In this document: positions 27,062 through 35,729 of the stretch, one piece after another
Numbering within the stretch: the first letter of the stretch is position 1
Layout: each line of letters opens with the position of its first letter
Origin: Staphylococcus cornubiensis
GTDB taxonomy: Bacteria > Bacillota > Bacilli > Staphylococcales > Staphylococcaceae
Length of the DNA stretch: 64,000 bases
Assembly (NCBI RefSeq): GCF_900183575.1
Contig: NZ_FXUZ01000002.1
Span: 186,001 to 250,000 of the forward strand
Reading direction: 5' to 3'
Translations under genes and position numbers: made by a program
The notes under the pieces: generated by a model
Database searches by the model: none
What the model was told of the DNA's origin: nothing
What the model saw: the letters and a program-made list of their open reading frames with translations, nothing else

Positions 27062-27640
27062 TTATACGTGGATGTAGTTGTATGAAGCCGCTTCTGAAGC
27101 AGAGATTGTACGTGAACTTACGCTGAATGGCCCGCCGTCATAGTTCATTTCAGATACTGTGATTGAACCATCTTCATTCACTGATTCAACGTATGCAACG
27201 TGACCCATTGGCCCTGCGTTTGATTGTAAGATTGAACCTTCTTCTGGTTTATTATCTACTGTGAAACCTGCAGCAGCTGCTGAGCTTGCCCAGTTGTTTG
27301 CGTTACCCCAAGTTGAACCAATTTCACCGCCAACTTTGTCGTAAACATACCAAGTACATTGACCAGGTGTGTATAAGTTTCCAGCGCTAGATACGCCAGT
27401 TGATTGTGTTGAAGTTGATGTAGTTGTAGTGTTTTGACCGTTCGTGTATGATTGATTGCTGTTTGCATTGTAGTTGTAGTTTGTATTACCTTGTGCATTT
27501 GTGTTGTAGCCGTAGTTGTAGCTGTATGAATAGCTATAGTTACCCTCAGCAGCATCTGCGTTATCGTGGTGTAAGCCCACCGCTGCAGCAGCACCTAATC
27601 CTGCAGTTAATGTAGTTGTAGTAGCGAATTTTTTTAACAT
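27062..27640 (-). CDS. Secreted CHAP-domain amidase/endopeptidase, SsaA-like
   Basis: 192 residues. Signal peptide about 1-31 (cleavage near ADAAE). A low-complexity Tyr/Asn/Ser/Thr linker covers about 32-85 ([12 protein letters not shown] and [11 protein letters not shown]). The CHAP domain is at about 88-192 with Cys95 in [10 protein letters not shown], His147 in [10 protein letters not shown] and the SEMNY segment. CHAP enzymes cut peptidoglycan stem or cross-bridge peptides. A WalR-type box lies 130 bases upstream. Paralogue of ssaA at 31615; position matches the SA2097 CHAP gene of S. aureus, from memory. Confidence 0.9.
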   Translation of the reverse strand: MLKKFATTTTLTAGLGAAAAVGLHHDNADAAEGNYSYSYSYNYGYNTNAQGNTNYNYNANSNQSYTNGQNTTTTSTSTQSTGVSSAGNLYTPGQCTWYVYDKVGGEIGSTWGNANNWASSAAAAGFTVDNKPEEGSILQSNAGPMGHVAYVESVNEDGSITVSEMNYDGGPFSVSSRTISASEAASYNYIHV

Positions 27641-27769
27641 AATAAAAGTCCTCCTAGATATTTTGGTTGTTTATTTTAATTTAGATATTTTTAAAGTTAG
27701 AGTATTTAAATCAATCGTTCTTTTAACGACAATATGAACTTTATCAAAAATTGAGTCGCCTGTGTGGAA

Positions 27770-27786
27770 TGTTACAGTTTTGTAAT
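27770..27786 (+). promoter_or_regulatory. WalR-type box upstream of the CHAP gene
   Basis: TGTTAC-AGTTT-TGTAAT matches the WalR consensus TGTWAH-N5-TGTWAH exactly. It lies 130 bp upstream of the CHAP start, in the orientation opposite to the gene. Confidence 0.7.
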
Positions 27787-28021
27787 TGAATTAAAACTCT
27801 AATGGGACACTATGTAATCTTGTGACAACTGCATAAATCATCTCAAAATGTGAATTTCATGCGCTATTTAGTTTCAATTTTAAACTTTTGTAATGATAGA
27901 TGTTACAGCGAATGTAATATTTAGAAAGTTGATTGATACGATCGTTTGCTTTGATTAGCACAACACATATGTAACGGAAAGCATTAATGCTGACCTGAGC
28001 TGTAGAATGCAAAAATTACCT

Positions 28022-28213
28022 CTACTTTATAGTAAGTCCTTGATAGGCTTGGAACGTTTCATATGGATAGCCTTGAGCAAGTAAGACTAAAAATAAAAGA
28101 CCTATAGCAACATAATTCGTCTCATATAGGGTATAAACAAGCAACACCATCATTAGTACGTTGTGACATTCAAAAAATTGTTTTCTTTTTATAATCGTTC
28201 TGTTACGATTCAT
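28022..28213 (-). CDS. Possible small membrane protein, 63 residues (doubtful)
   Basis: One clear hydrophobic stretch (NVLMMVLLVYTLYETNYVAIGLLFLVLLAQG) follows a basic start, MNRNRTIIKRK. No good ribosome site is found before its ATG. It is divergent from the opine-dehydrogenase-like gene. Composition looks protein-like, but the support is weak. Confidence 0.3.
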   Translation of the reverse strand: MNRNRTIIKRKQFFECHNVLMMVLLVYTLYETNYVAIGLLFLVLLAQGYPYETFQAYQGLTIK

Positions 28214-28274
28214 GTTGAGTCACAATTCGATGACACGACATCAAAAAGAAAAAAACAGAAAGAAGGGTAAACAT

Positions 28275-29351
28275 ATGAAAATAGCAATTGTAGGATCAGG
28301 TAATGGGGCTGTTACAGCGGCAGTAGATATGGCGAATCAAGGACATCAAGTTAAACTTTATTGTCGTAACCAATCCATCAGTAAATTTGATTACGCCATT
28401 GAACAAGGTGGTTTTAATTTTAATAACGAGGGCACAGAAAGTTTTGTGGCATTCACAAATATTAGCGACGACATGGGCTATGTCTTAGAGGGTGCTGAAA
28501 TTGTTATGTTGTGTATACCATCTTCATTTATCGAATATTATGCGGAACTGATGTCATCACACATCAATAATGATCAAATCATCTTCTTTAATATGGCGGC
28601 AGCAATGGGCTCAGCACGTTTTATTAAAGTGTTAGAAGAATACAAAATCGAAACACGTCCTATCTTTGCAGAGGCCAATACATTAACATATGGGACACGC
28701 GTCAACTTTGAAACAGCTTCAGTTGATTTATCATTAAATGTACGTAAAGTTTATTTCTCTACATTAAATGAAAAAGATTTAACGCAAACATTTAAAAAGG
28801 TAGAATCACTTTATCCTTATATCGTGAAAGAAGAAAGTTTATGGCGTACGAATTTAGAAAATGGTAACCCAGAAGTACACCCAGGACCAACGTTATTGAA
28901 TGTCGGACGTATTGATTACAGTGGCGATTTTGCGTTGTATAAAGAAGGGATTACAAATCATACAGTACGTCTATTACATGCGGTTGAAGTGGAACGTTTA
29001 ACTTTAGGACGCAAGCTAGGATTTGAATTAGAAACAGCGAAAGAAGCTCGTATTGCACGTGGTTATTTAGAACGTGAATTGGAAGATGAACCATTGAACA
29101 AGTTGTTTAACCATAGTCCGGTGTTTTCACGTATTCCAGGTCCTAACAAAGTCAACAACCGTTATCTAACTGAAGATATCGCTTATGGTCTCGTATTATG
29201 GTCAAGTTTGGGGAGAGAAATAGGGGTGCCTACACCGAACATTGATGCTATTATCGTTATCGCGTCAACCATCTTAGAACGTGACTTTTTCAATGAGGGC
29301 TTAACAATCGAATATTTAGGAAGAGAGAATGTAGGGTTAGCTTCTTACTAA
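28275..29351 (+). CDS. NAD/NADP octopine/nopaline dehydrogenase family protein
   Basis: About 358 residues. The Rossmann motif GSGNGAVTAAVDMANQGHQVKLYCR opens the protein. The C-terminal half (from about 190) has the opine-dehydrogenase fold, with NPEVHPGPTLLNVGRID and NHTVRLLHAVEVERLTLGRKLG, the latter carrying the proposed catalytic His region. Opine dehydrogenases join a keto acid to an amino acid, or run the reverse. The ATG at 28275 is used because it begins the conserved MKIAIVGSGN; GAAGGG lies upstream. An NhaC-type transporter follows 25 bases later. Confidence 0.82.
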   Translation: MKIAIVGSGNGAVTAAVDMANQGHQVKLYCRNQSISKFDYAIEQGGFNFNNEGTESFVAFTNISDDMGYVLEGAEIVMLCIPSSFIEYYAELMSSHINNDQIIFFNMAAAMGSARFIKVLEEYKIETRPIFAEANTLTYGTRVNFETASVDLSLNVRKVYFSTLNEKDLTQTFKKVESLYPYIVKEESLWRTNLENGNPEVHPGPTLLNVGRIDYSGDFALYKEGITNHTVRLLHAVEVERLTLGRKLGFELETAKEARIARGYLERELEDEPLNKLFNHSPVFSRIPGPNKVNNRYLTEDIAYGLVLWSSLGREIGVPTPNIDAIIVIASTILERDFFNEGLTIEYLGRENVGLASY

Positions 29352-29376
29352 TAATACAAAGGGGAGTGTGTTGTGT

Positions 29377-30768
29377 ATGAAAAGAAAACCTACTTTACTA
29401 GAGTCACTTTCAACCATTATCGTCATGATGATTGTTGTCTGTGTAGGATTTATAATATTTAAAATACCAGTACAACCTTTATTAATTATTTCGGCAGCTT
29501 ATGCAGCATGGATTGCACGGCGTGTCGGCTTACGTTGGAAAGATCTAGAAGAAGGGATCACTGATCGTTTAGCCACAGCGATGCCTGCGATATTCATCAT
29601 ATTAACCGTGGGCATCATTGTCGGTTCATGGATGTATTCAGGGACTGTGCCGGCATTGATTTATTATGGCTTGAAATTTTTAAGTCCGAGTTATTTCTTG
29701 ATTTCGGCGTTTATCATTTCCGCAATCACTTCAGTTGCAACAGGGACAGCATGGGGGTCAGCATCTACAGCGGGTATTGCATTAATGGCGATTGGTTTAC
29801 ATATGGATATTCCAGCAGGTATGGCAGCCGGTGCGATTATTTCAGGAGCAGTATTTGGTGATAAAATGTCACCATTGTCAGATACGACCAATTTGGCATC
29901 ATTAGTAACACGCGTAAATATTTTCAGTCATATTAAACACATGATTTGGACGACTGTGCCGGCTTCTATCATTGGACTCATCGTTTGGCATATCGCATCA
30001 AGAAATTTTTCAGTTCAGACGAATACCGCACAAATTGATGCGTTATTAAAAGACATTGCAACGATGTATCATATTAATTTTTTCGTTTGGCTACCACTGA
30101 TTGTCATCGTTATTTGTCTGTTAGCTAAAATGTCAACTGTGCCATCAATGCTGATTTCAAGTGTTGTGGCTATTTTAGTCGGTTGGTTGAACAACGGTTT
30201 TCAATTAAATAACGGTTTCATAGCGACATTTAGCGGTTTTAAACCAGATATGCTACTCGGTCAAGAAGGGTTATCAGAAAAGGCATTATCATTGATCGAA
30301 CAAGGTGGCATGATGAGCATGACGCAAATTTTAGTGACTATCTTTTGTGGATATGCATTTGCAGGCATTGTCGAAAAAGCAGGTTGTCTAGACGTGATTT
30401 TGCATAGTATCTCCAAAAATATTAATTCACGTGGTCAACTCATACTTGTGACTGTCATCGGAAGTTTAATGATGGTACTCGCGGCAGGTGTTGCCTCAGT
30501 GGTCATTATTATGGTCGGTGTCCTACTTATGCAAATGTATGACAAAATGGATTTAGATCGTGTGAATTTATCGCGAACATTGGAAGACTCTGGTACGATG
30601 CTCATCCCACTCATTCCATGGGGAACATCAGGAATCTATTATACACAACAACTCGGTGTCGGCGTTGGCCAATTTTTCATTTGGGCAGTGCCATGTTATC
30701 TTTGTGTACTGATTGCACTATTCTATGGATTTACAGGCATAGGCATTAAAAAGAAAAAACACGCATAG
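29377..30768 (+). CDS. NhaC-type Na+/H+ antiporter family transporter
   Basis: About 463 residues, eleven helices. SVATGTAWGSASTAGIALMAI and GAVFGDKMSPLSDTTNLASLV (about 120-185) are the conserved core, and DSGTMLIPLIPWGTSGIYYTQQLGV near the C-terminus matches NhaC. GGGGA precedes; TTG at 29371 is an alternative start with closer spacing. Paired with the opine-dehydrogenase-like gene, so the cargo may be an amino acid or opine. Confidence 0.87.
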   Translation: MKRKPTLLESLSTIIVMMIVVCVGFIIFKIPVQPLLIISAAYAAWIARRVGLRWKDLEEGITDRLATAMPAIFIILTVGIIVGSWMYSGTVPALIYYGLKFLSPSYFLISAFIISAITSVATGTAWGSASTAGIALMAIGLHMDIPAGMAAGAIISGAVFGDKMSPLSDTTNLASLVTRVNIFSHIKHMIWTTVPASIIGLIVWHIASRNFSVQTNTAQIDALLKDIATMYHINFFVWLPLIVIVICLLAKMSTVPSMLISSVVAILVGWLNNGFQLNNGFIATFSGFKPDMLLGQEGLSEKALSLIEQGGMMSMTQILVTIFCGYAFAGIVEKAGCLDVILHSISKNINSRGQLILVTVIGSLMMVLAAGVASVVIIMVGVLLMQMYDKMDLDRVNLSRTLEDSGTMLIPLIPWGTSGIYYTQQLGVGVGQFFIWAVPCYLCVLIALFYGFTGIGIKKKKHA

Positions 30769-30784
30769 ACATTGTTTGACTAGC

Positions 30785-30838
30785 AAAAGTATATATCCTA
30801 AAATCAAACACAACTGATTTTAAGGTATATACTTTTTT
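30785..30838 (+). terminator. Terminator after the NhaC gene
   Basis: A long AT-rich stem: AAAAGTATATATCC with GGTATATACTTTT, plus an inner AAAATCA/TGATTTT, then six T. Confidence 0.85.
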
Positions 30839-31021
30839 ATGATTTTAAACGATTGATGTATGAAAAAAGAGATTTATCTTACTGTGAGATTATAGAAAAA
30901 TCATCGAAATAAAAAGAAAATTTGAAAGAATTGAATCATATATGTTTTAGTGATATGAAAAACGGTAATAATATAAACATGAAGAGGTGATTCCATTTTT
31001 TACTTAATAGTTCTAGTAGCG

Positions 31022-31498
31022 ATGATTCTATTATGGTTTGGGATTCACCGATACATCAATCACGATCAACAACAACTAAAAAGTCCTTCTGTAATATCAT
31101 GGGTCATTAGTCTTATACTGTATTTTGTAGCGATTGTACTGTATAAGACTGATGCCCTTCATTTATATGAGCGAATGCATGAAATAGCACTCGTCACTGT
31201 GTTTGGTTTTATTGTGGCTTGGACTTATTCTCATCTTTATCGCTCTATAGACACTATCGTATATACAGTGATGATTGTATTGTTAACACTTGTCATTTTT
31301 GCGACAAGTGTCCCAAGCCTGTTGGTTTCCGGTGCAATGACGATAATGCTCGTCGTACGTTTTGTTTTAACAGCAGTATTTGTAGGGATAGGTGTGCATG
31401 TCGTTATTAAGCAAATGAAAGCTAAAGATATGGAAAACTTTCCATTGCTCTACTTTTTTGCGTTTGGTTATTGGATAACGATTGCATACTGGTTATAA
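31022..31498 (+). CDS. Membrane protein, 158 residues, start uncertain
   Basis: Five hydrophobic helices (about 1-9 with the upstream part, 23-42, 55-71, 79-99 and 103-125) and a final WITIAYWL. Unrecognised family. The ATG at 31022 has no ribosome site and cuts the first helix: the frame upstream reads IFYLIVLVA in line with MILLWFG. An ATT codon at 30995 lies five bases after AGAGGTG and in frame, with a stop just before, so a non-standard ATT start is likely. It ends at the bidirectional hairpin shared with ssaA. Confidence 0.6.
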   Translation: MILLWFGIHRYINHDQQQLKSPSVISWVISLILYFVAIVLYKTDALHLYERMHEIALVTVFGFIVAWTYSHLYRSIDTIVYTVMIVLLTLVIFATSVPSLLVSGAMTIMLVVRFVLTAVFVGIGVHVVIKQMKAKDMENFPLLYFFAFGYWITIAYWL

Positions 31499-31565
31499 AG
31501 TCCCAAAATATACTGTTAATGAAAGACAAGCGATTGATCTTCAGCACAGTGGCGATATTCAAAAG

Positions 31566-31594
31566 AACCCTCTGCACAAATCATGCAGAGGGTT
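31566..31594. terminator. Bidirectional hairpin between convergent genes
   Basis: AACCCTCTGC pairs with GCAGAGGGTT exactly. T-richness is better on the minus strand, for ssaA. Confidence 0.75.
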
Positions 31595-31614
31595 TCATAT
31601 ATTAGTAATAAATA

Positions 31615-32364
31615 TTAGTGAATGTAGTTGTATGATGCAGCTTGAGCAGCTGAGATTGTACGGCTTGTTACCACACCAGGACCGTAACCGTAGTTCATTT
31701 CTGATACGCGTACAGAACCATCACCGTTAACACCTTCAACATAGGCTACGTGACCGAAAGCACCTACAGTCGTTTGTAAAATCGCACCTGCTGCTGGACG
31801 GTGGTTCACTGTGTAACCTGCTTGTGCTGCTGCGTTTGCCCAGTTGTTTGCGTTACCCCAAGTTGAACCAATTTTACCACCTACACGATCAAATACGTAG
31901 TAAGTACATTGGCCTACAGTGTATAAGTTCGCACTTGAACTACCTCTTGATACTGAACGTGTTGACGTTGAAGTCGTTGTATAAGATGATGAATAATCAT
32001 GTGAGCTGTATGAGCTAGATGTGCTTGTTGTTTGTGTTGTGTATGATGGCGCACTGTAGCGTTGTGTTGGTGCGCTGTAAGTACGAGTTGGTTGAGTGTA
32101 TGAAGCACCCGCTGTTGCATCGTAACCAGTGTAGTAAGAAGCTGATGCGTTACCACCGTTGAATTGTGCTGGTGACCAGTTACCTTCCCATGTGAAATGG
32201 TAGTTACCTGCGTTATCGATTGTGTAAGAGTAGCTGTAAGATGTTGGGTCTTGTGGGTTGTATCCACCATTGTATTCTGCTGCTTCTGCGTCGTGACCGT
32301 GAGCTAATGTGAAAGCAGCAACTCCTGCTGTAGCGATTGTAGTTGTAGCGATTAATTTTTTCAT
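31615..32364 (-). CDS. ssaA: Staphylococcal secretory antigen SsaA (CHAP domain)
   Basis: 249 residues. Signal peptide about 1-29 ([10 protein letters not shown]). A Tyr/Ser/Thr/Gln-rich linker covers about 30-145, with [20 protein letters not shown]. The C-terminal CHAP domain is at about 146-249: Cys153 in [10 protein letters not shown], His205 in [10 protein letters not shown] and [10 protein letters not shown]. Secreted peptidoglycan hydrolase; ssaA genes are core WalKR targets in S. aureus. A matching box lies at 32638. Position upstream of sarR agrees with S. aureus. The long 5' region (about 270 bp to the WalR box) is normal for ssaA. Confidence 0.93.
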   Translation of the reverse strand: MKKLIATTTIATAGVAAFTLAHGHDAEAAEYNGGYNPQDPTSYSYSYTIDNAGNYHFTWEGNWSPAQFNGGNASASYYTGYDATAGASYTQPTRTYSAPTQRYSAPSYTTQTTSTSSSYSSHDYSSSYTTTSTSTRSVSRGSSSANLYTVGQCTYYVFDRVGGKIGSTWGNANNWANAAAQAGYTVNHRPAAGAILQTTVGAFGHVAYVEGVNGDGSVRVSEMNYGYGPGVVTSRTISAAQAASYNYIH

Positions 32365-32637
32365 TGTAAAAAAATCCTCCTAGATAATTTGTTCAAGATT
32401 ATAAAGTTAATTCACTAAAGTGTGATTTGATTTTTGCATAAGTATAAACCAACTTGCTGTGGTCTAATAACGATATATACTGTATCAGAAAAAAATTCGC
32501 TTGTGTAGTACTTCTTTGTTTTGTAATGTTTACTCATTTTGATGAAAATAGATGTAACATTTAGAAGGTTCATAAACGCCTTTGTTGAGGGATTTATAAG
32601 TAGAAAAGAAAAATTTTGAAAGTAGTTTAAAATATTT

Positions 32638-32654
32638 TGTTACATAATTGTAAT
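32638..32654 (+). promoter_or_regulatory. WalR-type box upstream of ssaA
   Basis: TGTTAC-ATAAT-TGTAAT fits TGTWAH-N5-TGTWAH exactly, 274 bp upstream of the ssaA start. The rest of 32365-33001 is very AT-rich with no coding frame. Confidence 0.7.
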
Positions 32655-33001
32655 ATAGTTACAATAACATTTCGGCGCCAATTTTTTTGAACTTTTTGTG
32701 TTATGGAAATAAAAGGAAAAATATACACAATGCATTAATCCGGGTATATTTATGCATTAAAATATGAATAAAAGGGTATAGTGTATTAATATTTAAACAT
32801 GCTTTTCAATAAATCGTAAGTAATCAATTGAATCTTTTGTTAATGTGAATAAATATGTTGTATTAAAAGTCAATGAACGAGTTTTTTCCTATTATATATA
32901 AGAAAATAGAATAAAGTATGATTGTTTAACCATAAAATTAATAGAAAAATAGCGTTATTTTAAGATGTGCACGTTATAAAATGAAATCGGAATGTTTCTT
33001 A

Positions 33002-33031
33002 TTGACAAATAGCTTGAGTAAGGGATATAAT
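33002..33031 (+). promoter_or_regulatory. Consensus promoter for the luciferase-like gene
   Basis: TTGACA, 18-base spacer, TATAAT. Both hexamers are perfect. Confidence 0.85.
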
Positions 33032-33034
33032 CAC

Positions 33035-33051
33035 AGTATAAATTTTATACT
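33035..33051. promoter_or_regulatory. Perfect 17-bp palindrome, likely operator
   Basis: AGTATAAATTTTATACT is perfectly symmetric around one T and lies at the expected transcript start, just after the -10. Its length and AT-rich arms fit a MarR- or TetR-type repressor. Confidence 0.65.
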
Positions 33052-33068
33052 TGAAAGGTGGTGCTAAG

Positions 33069-34121
33069 ATGAAAATTGAATTAGGATTGACATCTTTTGC
33101 AGATAACCAAGATATGCATACAGAAAATGGTGTATTACCAGCAATTTCAAACGGCGAACGTATCCGTAATATTGTTGAAGAAATTAAACTCGCAGATGAA
33201 GTAGGCCTTGACGTCTATGGTTTAGGGGAACATCACCGCCCTGATTACGCTGTATCTAGCCCAACAACAGTACTTGCGGCAGCAGCGGCTGTTACTAAAA
33301 ATATTAAATTGTCATCTGCAGTAACTGTCTTATCATCAGATGATCCAATTCGTGTTTACCAACAATTTGCGACAATTGATGCGTTATCTGATGGACGTGC
33401 AGAAATTATGGCTGGTCGAGGTTCATTTATTGAATCTTTCCCATTATTTGGTTACGATCTTAAAAATTATGAACAACTTTTTGATGAAAAATTAGAGCTA
33501 TTATTAAAAATTAATCAAAATACAATTATACACTGGGAAGGTGCACTCACACCAAACATTGATGGACGTGGCGTATATCCACGTGCGGTACAAAAAGAAT
33601 TACCAGTGTGGTTAGCAACTGGGGGCACACCAGAGTCATCATTAAAAGCAGGATCATTAGGATTACCAATTACTTATGCGATAATAGGTGGTGACCCAAA
33701 AAGATTTAGACGTAATATTGCGATGTACAAAGCGGTTGCTGAATCAAATGGTCATAAGGGTGACACACTTCAAGTTGCTTCTCATTCTTGGGGCTACGTT
33801 GCTGATACAGATGAACAAGCGCAACGTGAATTTTATCCAAGTGTAGAAGCACATCACAATGTATTAGCTAAAGAAAGAGGATGGCCACCGTTCTCTAATG
33901 AGCATTTCCAAAGAGAGATTGGTCCAAATGGTGCGATGTACGTCGGTAGTCCAGAAACTGTCGCACAAAAAATTATTGATACAGTCGAGGCATTAGGTAT
34001 TACACGATTTATGTTACACTTACCATTAGGTTCTATGCCACATGAAAGAACAATGCATGCAATTAGACTTTTTGGGGAAAAGGTAAAACCTATCGTCGAT
34101 TCATATTTTGAAAACAAATAG
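33069..34121 (+). CDS. LLM class flavin-dependent oxidoreductase (luciferase-like)
   Basis: 350 residues of the bacterial-luciferase TIM-barrel fold: MKIELGLTSFADN, a GLGEHHRPDYAVSSPTTVLAAAAAVTKNI segment at about 57-85, SDGRAEIMAGRGSFIESFPLFGYD, and LPVWLATGGTPESSLKAG with the phosphate-binding glycines. FMN-dependent; substrate unknown. The start at 33069 follows AAAGGTGG. It is followed 13 bases later by a DoxX-like gene. The promoter has a perfect palindromic operator, so expression is probably induced by a small molecule or by electrophilic or oxidative stress. Confidence 0.88.
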   Translation: MKIELGLTSFADNQDMHTENGVLPAISNGERIRNIVEEIKLADEVGLDVYGLGEHHRPDYAVSSPTTVLAAAAAVTKNIKLSSAVTVLSSDDPIRVYQQFATIDALSDGRAEIMAGRGSFIESFPLFGYDLKNYEQLFDEKLELLLKINQNTIIHWEGALTPNIDGRGVYPRAVQKELPVWLATGGTPESSLKAGSLGLPITYAIIGGDPKRFRRNIAMYKAVAESNGHKGDTLQVASHSWGYVADTDEQAQREFYPSVEAHHNVLAKERGWPPFSNEHFQREIGPNGAMYVGSPETVAQKIIDTVEALGITRFMLHLPLGSMPHERTMHAIRLFGEKVKPIVDSYFENK

Positions 34122-34134
34122 GAGGAATTTAGAA

Positions 34135-34488
34135 ATGATTTTACGTTACGTTACAAACTTAAAGGTTGCAAAACACTTATATGATGCAGCTCAACCAAAA
34201 TTGAAAGGTGACCAAGGTATGAAGGACGCTTTCGAAATGTTCAAATTACCAGAAGGCATGGTTAAAGTTATCGGTATTACTGAAGCTGTAGCTGCGGGTC
34301 TTTTCGCAATTAGTATCTTTGACAAACGTTTTTCTCAACTTGCTTCAATTTTAACACTAGGTGTATTAACTGGTGCGATTTACAAACACATTGAAGCAGG
34401 CCAAGGTAAAGAAGGTGCACAACACGCAATCGACGTGGCATCTTTAGCAGGCTTAAGTTTAATTGATAACATTGTTAACAAAAAATAA
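34135..34488 (+). CDS. DoxX-like membrane protein
   Basis: 117 residues. KVIGITEAVAAGLFAISIFDKRFSQLASILTLGVLTGAIYKHIEAGQGKEGAQHAIDVASLAGLSLIDNI has the helices and the HxxAGQG segment seen in DoxX/DUF4870-type proteins. AGGAGG precedes the ATG at 34135. Second gene of the operon with the luciferase-like enzyme, closed by the hairpin at 34587. Confidence 0.7.
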   Translation: MILRYVTNLKVAKHLYDAAQPKLKGDQGMKDAFEMFKLPEGMVKVIGITEAVAAGLFAISIFDKRFSQLASILTLGVLTGAIYKHIEAGQGKEGAQHAIDVASLAGLSLIDNIVNKK

Positions 34489-34586
34489 TAACAATAACAT
34501 ATTCATTTAATGTTTATTGTTCCAGTTCTTTAGTTTAAATATTTATTATTGTTGACGATAGCTTAAAAATGAATATTTAATAATTT

Positions 34587-34630
34587 AACCTACAAAGTAT
34601 TTCACTTTGTAGGTTATTATTTTTTTTATT
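34587..34630 (+). terminator. Terminator of the luciferase/DoxX operon
   Basis: AACCTACAAAGT pairs with ACTTTGTAGGTT perfectly and is followed by a T-rich run. Confidence 0.9.
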
Positions 34631-34951
34631 TCTTCTACGCGTTGTGATTGATTGTTAATAAGACATTTGCACAAAACTCAATTGTTGTTCAATTAAAATC
34701 GAAGCTTAAAATTAATTTGTTTATAATCTTTATTTTCGCTTATATTAGGCATTTTAGTACAACGCTTATTTTACTAAAGAAAAAATAACAAAATTTTTTT
34801 CAGAAACGATACTCAGAAAGTAATTGAAAAAAAGACAGATTCGGTTTAAAATATAAACGTTAAAATATTAAATTTCCAAGTTAATATAGTTATTAGAAAA
34901 ATTAGACAAGAAACCTATTAAACTTGGCACTTATCTATAGGGGGTAAGCGT
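34631..34951. other. AT-rich spacer upstream of sarR
   Basis: No coding frame. AT-rich tracts of the type bound by Sar-family proteins are frequent, but no single promoter stands out. Confidence 0.4.
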
Positions 34952-35299
34952 ATGGAAAAATATCAAATCAAAAATATGAAAGAATTAATGACGATCAGCT
35001 TCACGACAAAAGGGATTTACACAGAAATTAAGAAGAAGTATAGCTTAACTTATGAAGAACTCTTTATCTTAACGTTTATTTTGGAACATCAACAAGAAAC
35101 ATATAACGTTAAAGATATTATTAGAGCTTCAAAATTTAAGCCATACTATATTACAAAAGCGATGCAAAAGCTAAAAGACTTTGGTTTCTTAACTAAAAAA
35201 CGTAATGAACAAGATGAAAGAACAGTTATCATTGAAGTTTCAAAAGAGCAATACGAAAAAATTGCTGGCTTATTTAACGAAATTGAGACTTTACTATAA
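34952..35299 (+). CDS. sarR: SarR, Sar-family winged-helix regulator
   Basis: 115 residues, the length of S. aureus SarR. YSLTYEELFILTFIL, the DNA-reading helix region SKFKPYYITKAMQKLKDFGFLTKKRNEQDERTVIIEV (about 60-96) and the DER wing motif are all typical of the single-domain Sar proteins. SarR represses sarA in S. aureus. GGGGG lies before the ATG. Position downstream of ssaA matches S. aureus. No urease gene follows, unlike S. aureus. Confidence 0.9.
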   Translation: MEKYQIKNMKELMTISFTTKGIYTEIKKKYSLTYEELFILTFILEHQQETYNVKDIIRASKFKPYYITKAMQKLKDFGFLTKKRNEQDERTVIIEVSKEQYEKIAGLFNEIETLL

Positions 35300-35492
35300 T
35301 TAATGACGACATCATTCAGCTTGAGCGGGCAAAGAACAAGGATGACTGTTGGATATAGCGTAAAGTAGTTGCGGATTGGATAGCATGCAATCTGTTTCTA
35401 GCAGCGATGTATCCAAGAAAAACCACTATTCATTATGACAAATCGTTACGTATATTTTTGTCTAGCAGAATAGTGAAAAAGGGATGGATAAT
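35300..35492. other. Possible structured 3' region or small RNA after sarR
   Basis: 193 non-coding bases between the sarR stop and the terminator at 35493 contain complementary pieces: GGATTG (around 35375) with CAATCT, and TTGGATA with TATCCAAG. It may be the long 3' UTR of sarR or a separate RNA. Confidence 0.35.
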
Positions 35493-35535
35493 AAGCGACA
35501 GAAAGTGAACTGAATTTGCTTTTTGTCGCTTTTTT
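35493..35535 (+). terminator. Rho-independent terminator
   Basis: AAGCGACA pairs with TGTCGCTT, followed by a T tract. It lies 190 bases after sarR. Confidence 0.85.
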
Positions 35536-35729
35536 AAATTGCTCAGAAAAAATTTTCTAAACGAGCATGATTGGAAGGCCTATAAAAGTGCATTAAAATA
35601 AGTATTTAACTTTATAAAACATGATAAAAATTAAAACTTATTTTCGAACTCGGATTAGGCATTCGCACATATTTGTATTATAATGTTGACTAAGTAGATA
35701 AGAAATAAAAAGATTGAGAGGTTTTAGAA

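Noticed and set aside
27889-27918. Array TGTAAT-N6-TGTTAC-N6-TGTAAT as WalR sites
   Set aside because: The spacing is six, not the five of the WalR consensus, so it is not annotated as a WalR box; mentioned in the findings.
31482-31730. 82-codon plus-strand frame over the ssaA end
   Set aside because: Antisense to the CHAP domain and crosses the terminator hairpin.
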